DNA of 45,274 nt from Ruminococcaceae bacterium YRB3002 (lineage in GTDB: Bacteria; Bacillota; Clostridia; Saccharofermentanales; Saccharofermentanaceae): NCBI GenBank assembly GCA_900099715.1, contig FMTG01000020.1, positions 1 to 45,274 of the forward strand, read 5' to 3'. This document shows, piece by piece, positions 41,368 through 45,274 of this stretch (its first letter is position 1; every line of letters begins with the position of its first letter). The translations under genes were made by a program, and so were the position numbers. Below the pieces are notes generated by a model. That model had not been told where the DNA came from, did not search any database, and saw only the letters and a list, made by a program, of their open reading frames with translations.

Positions 41368-44133
41368 TCAAACCAGCGCGCTCCACGTCTCCCCGGGTGC
41401 CGCCAGTCTCAGCATCTCATAACCGATCCCGGCCACCCCGTAGAACAGGCTCGGTGCGAACACATTCTCACACATATTGTTCACGCAGTTATAGTATCCC
41501 TGCTCACGGGAACGCCTGATAACGTATGCCATCCTGGCACGCGCCTCATCAACGCGGCCGGCCTGAAGCAGGAACTCGACGACAGCACTGTTTCCGCAGC
41601 ACAGGAAATCCTTATACATCAGAGGCTCGTTCGCCGCGCTCCTGGCCGCCTTCTCAACCACATCGGAAGAACCGGGATATCCAAGACGAAGCGCATTCAA
41701 ACCGATTCCCGGAGCTCCGGAACAGTAACCGTTGATGTATTCAGTCGTCACCTCCCCGCGCCGCCGGTCGGGCCATGCACCGCATACGCCAATCCTGGGA
41801 TCATAAACATCTGCCTCAAACTCAAAGCCCTTCATGGCAAACCGGCAGAGGTCATCGCGTTCCAATCGTTTGCCCGCCAGATACAGCGCTGAGGCAATAC
41901 CCGACTGCCCGTGCCCTGCACCTGACATCGCCCACGGCGGCGTCAGTGTCTTCCAGATAAGACCGCCATTATACGTTATGCCCGCTGACGCCACGATCCG
42001 GTCAGCAAGCCTGTTGCACAGCTCACGCACTCCATTGATCTCAAAACTCTCGTCAAACGAACACAAAACCTTCAGAAGCCCTGCCAGTCCCGCGAAAACA
42101 TCACACTTCTCGTACCTGAGGTCCATCTTCTCTATCAAAGACACCATCATCCGGCACCTCTCCAGATACGAAGGCTCGCAGCAGCCGTCACCGAGATACC
42201 GCCCTATCAGGCAACATCCCATTATCTTTCCCGCCAGTCCGGAAGACAGTGAAACATTCTCGATATTCGGATAGATCACAGGAACTTCACGCAGTGCATC
42301 CAAAGACCTGTCCAACCGCTCGACAATAAGTCCCAGCAGCCGCAAAGCCTCCGAACGCACCTGCTCATCTCCACTCAACCTGCTTATCGCCGCAAAGAAA
42401 ACACCCAGTCCAAGGACTCCGTCGATCAGACCGTTTCCCAGCGGCGCCATACCAGTCTCCAGCCTGTAATCGGGGCCAAACCAGCAAAGTCCTCCGGATG
42501 GCGTCACGATCACATCAGATGCGATCGCCCTGAAACAGTTCTCAGCCTCAGCGAGAAGCTCCCCGTCACTCAAGGTCAGCGAACTGTCGATGTTGACGTC
42601 TTCGCCGCAGGAAGTGTTCCCGCGACGTCTGATAACGCCCCGCATCGCGCGCTTCAGCAGCGCCTCCTCGAAGGCCATATCCGCAGAACCCATATTATCG
42701 ATTCTCATCAATGTATTTTGAACGCATCCCCCGCGAAAAAATCCCTCATAAACAACATGCCCGTCCGCCACCAGATCGCACGTATCCGTCACTGTGCAGA
42801 TATAAGGGATCTCTCCACGCATTACCGCATCGACTTCAGCATTGGTGATGTCCGCAGCGGAGTCAGAACCGCTCCTCTCCATCGCCACCTTAAGCTGCGA
42901 ATAAAGATGCTCCCGAAGCCCCGGGTCACCTATCCATCCCGGCTTCATCGAATGCTTTATCAGCTCACGGTACACCCTCGTTCCGCGGTAGATATGACGA
43001 ACGCTGATCCCGCCCATTGATGCCACGAAGTCTCTGATATCGGAACGCTTTCGGACACACCGCTCATACACCTCTCTGAATCCCCGCAAAAACTCATCAG
43101 GATGATCCTGCACACACAGCCGCACACCATCGACGACAGGCGACCCTGCATTCTCCTCATCACGGGCGAACAGGATACTCAGTTCCACCTCGCCCCTTCT
43201 CGCAGGCATCAGCGAACTGTACAAGAGCGAGTACTGTATATCCTGCGCCATGCTCTTATCGGCATTCCTGCTGCTGGGCGTCATGATCAGCTCATAATCG
43301 ATTATCACCGGATACACGCCATCCGCCATCACATTCGAATGGTGAAGATCCGTACTCCCCATCATCTGAACAAACGCGGCAATCCCGCCCAGGTTATAGA
43401 AATACGCCCGCGCCTCCTGATCGCACGAAGCAGGTTTATTCACGATAAACTCAGTAAAACCGTACCCGTCACGGGAGCACACCTTCGGGGCCTTCATCAC
43501 GTTCCCGAAGAACGTACTGATCAGCTCATACGACTTCAGATCGATCCTCACATCATGAGGCTTGTAAATAAACTTGCCCGCATCGGTCTCAACGATCGTC
43601 GTCGAGCGCCCGTTGTTATGCACATCACCCGCGTCTATAACGATACTCTTAACAACATCGAAACGCTCTCCGCCAAACAACACACCACAGATATCCTCGT
43701 ACGACTGTGCGATACGTTCGAGCATCTCATCAACATACCCGTAATACTGCTCCGAGGTCCGCTTAACGATCGCCTCCAGTCCCGGAAGCCGTTCGCCGAT
43801 GCTGCGGCACCCCTCCACAAATTTCTCCCTGTACGGCTCAATGCTTTCCGCCTCACGGTCCGCGATATAGTCATCAAGCACATCCTCATAATTCAGATGC
43901 TCAAGAAAAAGCTCTCCAAGCGTAGACTCCATCAGATGGTACGCCCTCAGGATAAACCCACGCCTGATATCATCCCGTGCCTTCTCAGCCAGTTCAATAC
44001 CTGATTCGCGCGAAGCATCACACTCATAACTAACGGCCGATGGCGCCAACACCCCGCAGACCACCTCCGTGGCCTTAAGTATCATCAGATCATCTTTATC
44101 CTTTATCGTATCCAACGCAGTATCCCCGTGCAC
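41368..44133 (-). CDS. lanM: Class II lanthipeptide synthetase LanM, CCG type
   Basis: A 921-residue bifunctional enzyme. The N-terminal dehydratase (DUF4135) has IYKPHDVRIDLKSYE and the active-site block TDLHHSN (261-267) with IIDYE (277-281). It phosphorylates and eliminates Ser/Thr to give Dha/Dhb. The C-terminal LanC-like cyclase has GHGQSG (740-745) and zinc ligands C804 (GYCSG), C845 and C846. The usual CHG is CCG, the three-Cys site found in ProcM-like enzymes that tolerate several substrates. Start is GTG at 44133; ATG at 44085 is an alternative. Two precursor genes lie upstream and two ABC exporter genes downstream. Confidence 0.93.
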   Translation of the reverse strand: MHGDTALDTIKDKDDLMILKATEVVCGVLAPSAVSYECDASRESGIELAEKARDDIRRGFILRAYHLMESTLGELFLEHLNYEDVLDDYIADREAESIEPYREKFVEGCRSIGERLPGLEAIVKRTSEQYYGYVDEMLERIAQSYEDICGVLFGGERFDVVKSIVIDAGDVHNNGRSTTIVETDAGKFIYKPHDVRIDLKSYELISTFFGNVMKAPKVCSRDGYGFTEFIVNKPASCDQEARAYFYNLGGIAAFVQMMGSTDLHHSNVMADGVYPVIIDYELIMTPSSRNADKSMAQDIQYSLLYSSLMPARRGEVELSILFARDEENAGSPVVDGVRLCVQDHPDEFLRGFREVYERCVRKRSDIRDFVASMGGISVRHIYRGTRVYRELIKHSMKPGWIGDPGLREHLYSQLKVAMERSGSDSAADITNAEVDAVMRGEIPYICTVTDTCDLVADGHVVYEGFFRGGCVQNTLMRIDNMGSADMAFEEALLKRAMRGVIRRRGNTSCGEDVNIDSSLTLSDGELLAEAENCFRAIASDVIVTPSGGLCWFGPDYRLETGMAPLGNGLIDGVLGLGVFFAAISRLSGDEQVRSEALRLLGLIVERLDRSLDALREVPVIYPNIENVSLSSGLAGKIMGCCLIGRYLGDGCCEPSYLERCRMMVSLIEKMDLRYEKCDVFAGLAGLLKVLCSFDESFEINGVRELCNRLADRIVASAGITYNGGLIWKTLTPPWAMSGAGHGQSGIASALYLAGKRLERDDLCRFAMKGFEFEADVYDPRIGVCGAWPDRRRGEVTTEYINGYCSGAPGIGLNALRLGYPGSSDVVEKAARSAANEPLMYKDFLCCGNSAVVEFLLQAGRVDEARARMAYVIRRSREQGYYNCVNNMCENVFAPSLFYGVAGIGYEMLRLAAPGETWSALV

Positions 44134-44149
44134 ATTTATGTATATCTCA

Positions 44150-44184
44150 AAAACAATGGGACCGGATACGTATCCGATCCCATT
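44150..44184 (-). terminator. Hairpin terminator between lanA2 and lanM
   Basis: AATGGGACCGGATAC (44155-44169) and its near-complement 44170-44184 form a 15-base stem with one wobble pair, no spacer loop, and GTTTTTG after it on the minus strand. Partial readthrough would set precursor above enzyme. Confidence 0.7.
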
Positions 44185-44221
44185 AGATTATGCCACATTA
44201 CTCCGGCAAAGTCTCAGCCTC

Positions 44222-44443
44222 TCAGCAGACAACCTCGCCATTGCAGATGTATCCAAAGGAAGAAACCCAGCTGCCCTTGTACGGACACTCATCGGAATTG
44301 GGATTCTCTGCGCTTGCACCTGCACCGCCGTTAACAGCTGCCAGGTCATCAGCACCGAGGAAAGCGTCCTTATTCGCCTTGAACATCTCAGCTCTCTCTT
44401 CCCTGCTCTTGCCCTTCATAGATTCGATCAGATTCTTATCCAT
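44222..44443 (-). CDS. lanA2: Lanthipeptide precursor LanA2
   Basis: A 73-residue peptide starting MDKNLIESMKGKSREERAEM. The leader ends ADDLAAVNGG (G39-G40), a double-glycine site. The 33-residue core begins AGASAENPNSDEC and has S44, S50, C53, S58, S61, S62, C67 and C73. Its last 13 residues SSFGYICNGEVVC align with LanA1 TSWGYMCQGIVKC, preserving two hydroxyl residues and two Cys at the same spacing, so similar C-terminal rings are expected. C53 with S44 or S50 would allow a third ring. GGAGG precedes the ATG. Confidence 0.88.
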   Translation of the reverse strand: MDKNLIESMKGKSREERAEMFKANKDAFLGADDLAAVNGGAGASAENPNSDECPYKGSWVSSFGYICNGEVVC

Positions 44444-44488
44444 TTTAATTACCTCCGTTATACTAGTTAACTGTTATTATTGTACCAC

Positions 44489-44713
44489 TCAGCACTTCAC
44501 AATGCCCTGACACATATAGCCCCAGGATGTGTAGTAGTTGCCGCCCCAGAATCCTTCGGAATTCGGGTTGCCGTCATCCGCACCTGCACCGCCGTTGACG
44601 TTCTCAAGATCTTCGCCTGACAAAGCAAGTATCTCAGCCTTGTTCTTCTCGAAAAACTCCATGCGCTCTTCTCTGCTCTTACCCTTCATTGATTCAATAA
44701 TGCTCTTATCCAT
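44489..44713 (-). CDS. lanA1: Lanthipeptide precursor LanA1
   Basis: A 74-residue peptide starting MDKSIIESMKGKSREERMEF. The leader ends LSGEDLENVNGG (G41-G42), as in many class II precursors. The 32-residue core, AGADDGNPNSEGFWGG onward, has S52, T62, S63, C68 and C74, enough for two thioether rings in the conserved tail. It is a paralogue of LanA2, 45 bases upstream. AAGGAGG precedes the ATG. Core composition is rich in Gly and aromatics. Confidence 0.88.
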   Translation of the reverse strand: MDKSIIESMKGKSREERMEFFEKNKAEILALSGEDLENVNGGAGADDGNPNSEGFWGGNYYTSWGYMCQGIVKC

Positions 44714-44816
44714 TTCTGTAACCCTCCTTATCTTTTGTAGTACCGCATATTACCACACATTTTGCCGTTTGTGGTGAACTTCATTATTTATTCAAAAATT
44801 AGCAACAAATGAAATG
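44714..44816 (-). promoter_or_regulatory. Upstream region of the lanthipeptide cluster
   Basis: On the minus strand TAATAT at about 44737-44742 could be a -10 box 30 bases before lanA1, but no good -35 box stands 17 bases upstream. The promoter assignment is weak. Confidence 0.3.
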
Positions 44817-44835
44817 GTGAAATGGGGACGGTTCC
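44817..44835. repeat. Half-copy of the GTGAAATGGGGACGG element
   Basis: GTGAAATGGGGACGGTTC followed by CCAATGTCA, without the second arm. It marks the boundary between the lanthipeptide cluster and the insertion sequence. Confidence 0.7.
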
Positions 44836-44866
44836 CAATGTCATTAAGTTAAGAAGATTTTCTCTG

Positions 44867-44901
44867 ATACTCGGCATTTCAAATGGTGCCGAGTATTTTT
44901 T
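44867..44901 (+). terminator. Terminator without an upstream plus-strand gene
   Basis: A perfect 10-base stem ATACTCGGCA/TGCCGAGTAT with TTTTTT after it on the plus strand. No plus-strand gene precedes it, so it may insulate the insertion sequence from outside transcription. Confidence 0.7.
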
Positions 44902-44944
44902 ACTTTTTTTCAAGATTACTGTTGACACTGCGGCCTAAATGTGC

Positions 44945-45010
44945 GGCCTCATTAGCTCCACCAGCTCGGAGCTAATGAGGCCCTTGGAATTAAGGAAACT
45001 CGATTCCAAG
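44945..45010. promoter_or_regulatory. Two hairpins in the transposase leader
   Basis: Hairpin 1: 15-base perfect arms (44945-44959, 44968-44982; GGCCTCATTAGCTCC) with an 8-base loop. Hairpin 2: CTTGGAAT (44983-44990) with ATTCCAAG (45003-45010), whose 3' arm includes the first bases of the ribosome binding site AAGGAGG at 45008-45014. They may limit transposase translation from read-through transcripts. Confidence 0.7.
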
Positions 45011-45020
45011 GAGGCACAAC

Positions 45021-45274
45021 ATGAGAATCAAACAAATCAAAAAGCACTTCAACTCAGCAATCAACGAGATCGCAGAACATCCGCAAGACTACTGCTTCGA
45101 CCCGGAACGCGACTTTACCCGCAAACGTAAGATATCTGCGAAAGATGTAATTAAAGGGGTAATTAACATGTCTGGAAGCAGCTTGAAGAATGAAGTAATC
45201 GACATGTTTATGGAGTCTTCAGATATGCCCACAACGCCAGCATTTATACAACAACGTGATAAATTAAAACCTAC
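45021..45274 (+). CDS. IS4-type transposase, N-terminal part (runs off the window)
   Basis: 84 complete codons are visible, starting MRIKQIKKHFNSAINEI, with AAGGAGG 6 bases upstream. KRKISAKDVIKGVINMSGSSLKNEVIDMF followed by TTPAFIQQRDKLKP is the N-terminal DNA-binding and dimer region of IS4-family transposases from Firmicutes. The DDE catalytic domain lies beyond position 45274, so intactness cannot be judged. The terminator at 44867 and hairpins at 44945-45010 mark the region where the element's left end should lie; I did not identify its terminal inverted repeat. Confidence 0.8.
   Translation, partial: MRIKQIKKHFNSAINEIAEHPQDYCFDPERDFTRKRKISAKDVIKGVINMSGSSLKNEVIDMFMESSDMPTTPAFIQQRDKLKP

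Noticed and set aside
43102-44004. 300-codon plus-strand frame opposite LanM
   Set aside because: Antisense shadow of a clear LanM dehydratase domain, without a start signal.
41368-44133. LanM inactivated in its cyclase because CHG is CCG
   Set aside because: CCG is a known functional zinc site in ProcM-like enzymes and the third Cys (C804) and GHG motif are present.
36304-44713. Recent horizontal transfer of the lanthipeptide cluster judged by base composition
   Set aside because: Composition and codon use look similar to neighbours by eye. The adjacent insertion sequence makes transfer possible, but nothing measured supports it.
1-45274. Ribosomal or transfer RNA genes
   Set aside because: No conserved rRNA segments or cloverleaf with a GTTCRA box was noticed by eye; a covariance-model scan was not possible.

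Overview
The window reads as chromosomal DNA from a Gram-positive anaerobe of the class Clostridia (Lachnospiraceae or Eubacteriales-like). This is inferred from gene content: an MccA/MccB transsulfuration operon, an Rrf2-IscS-IscU cassette, a GGGtGRT protein paired with a NifU-like scaffold, a two-ABC lanthipeptide exporter, strong AGGAGG ribosome binding sites and TTGACA/TATAAT promoters. No rRNA or tRNA gene was seen. Gene density is high, but an unusual number of palindromic intergenic repeats interrupts it.

Layout. 1-3139: operon rsmE - HAD phosphatase - zinc-ribbon membrane protein, followed by a diverged duplicate fragment of the last gene. 3219-7392: AIM24-type protein, CstA-like carbon transporter, and a convergent Na/Pi cotransporter with PhoU domain. 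7861-14848 (minus): a polyamine operon, cupin-XRE regulator - potA - potB - potC - potD, continuing into a GNAT-membrane fusion and a ThiT-like membrane protein. 14849-15787: gene-free, filled with hairpin repeats. 15788-18766: sugar isomerase and xylulokinase-type kinase. 18903-26782 (minus): SGNH hydrolase; metQ - Fe-alcohol dehydrogenase - AhpD-like operon; mccB - mccA - metN - metI operon. 27227-30186: iscS-iscU, divergent from an Rrf2 regulator and a GNAT gene. 30381-32110: NifU-like scaffold and GGGtGRT protein. 32302-36244: histidine phosphatase and a very large GH5-cellulose synthase fusion. 36304-44713 (minus): class II lanthipeptide cluster with two precursors, a CCG-type LanM, two ABC exporters and a VanZ-like protein. 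45021-end: start of an IS4-type transposase.

The sulfur region looks like one regulatory unit. A palindrome (CCTA-N9-TAGG core) overlaps the -35 box of the iscS, mccB and metQ promoters, and an Rrf2 gene lies beside the iscS copy. The mccB and metQ leaders each encode a previously unlisted short peptide with the same MCCRM motif. In each case the peptide is followed by a terminator whose 5' arm is complementary to leader sequence just after the Cys-Cys codons. This is the layout of cysteine-responsive attenuation, and it is the strongest candidate for an undescribed system here.

Other standouts are: the lanthipeptide exporter, whose C39 domain has lost Cys and His although the precursors carry Gly-Gly leaders; the one-polypeptide cellulase-cellulose synthase; and a family of intergenic elements with constant GTGAAATGGGGACGG ends and interiors built on one scaffold carrying different inverted 'words'.
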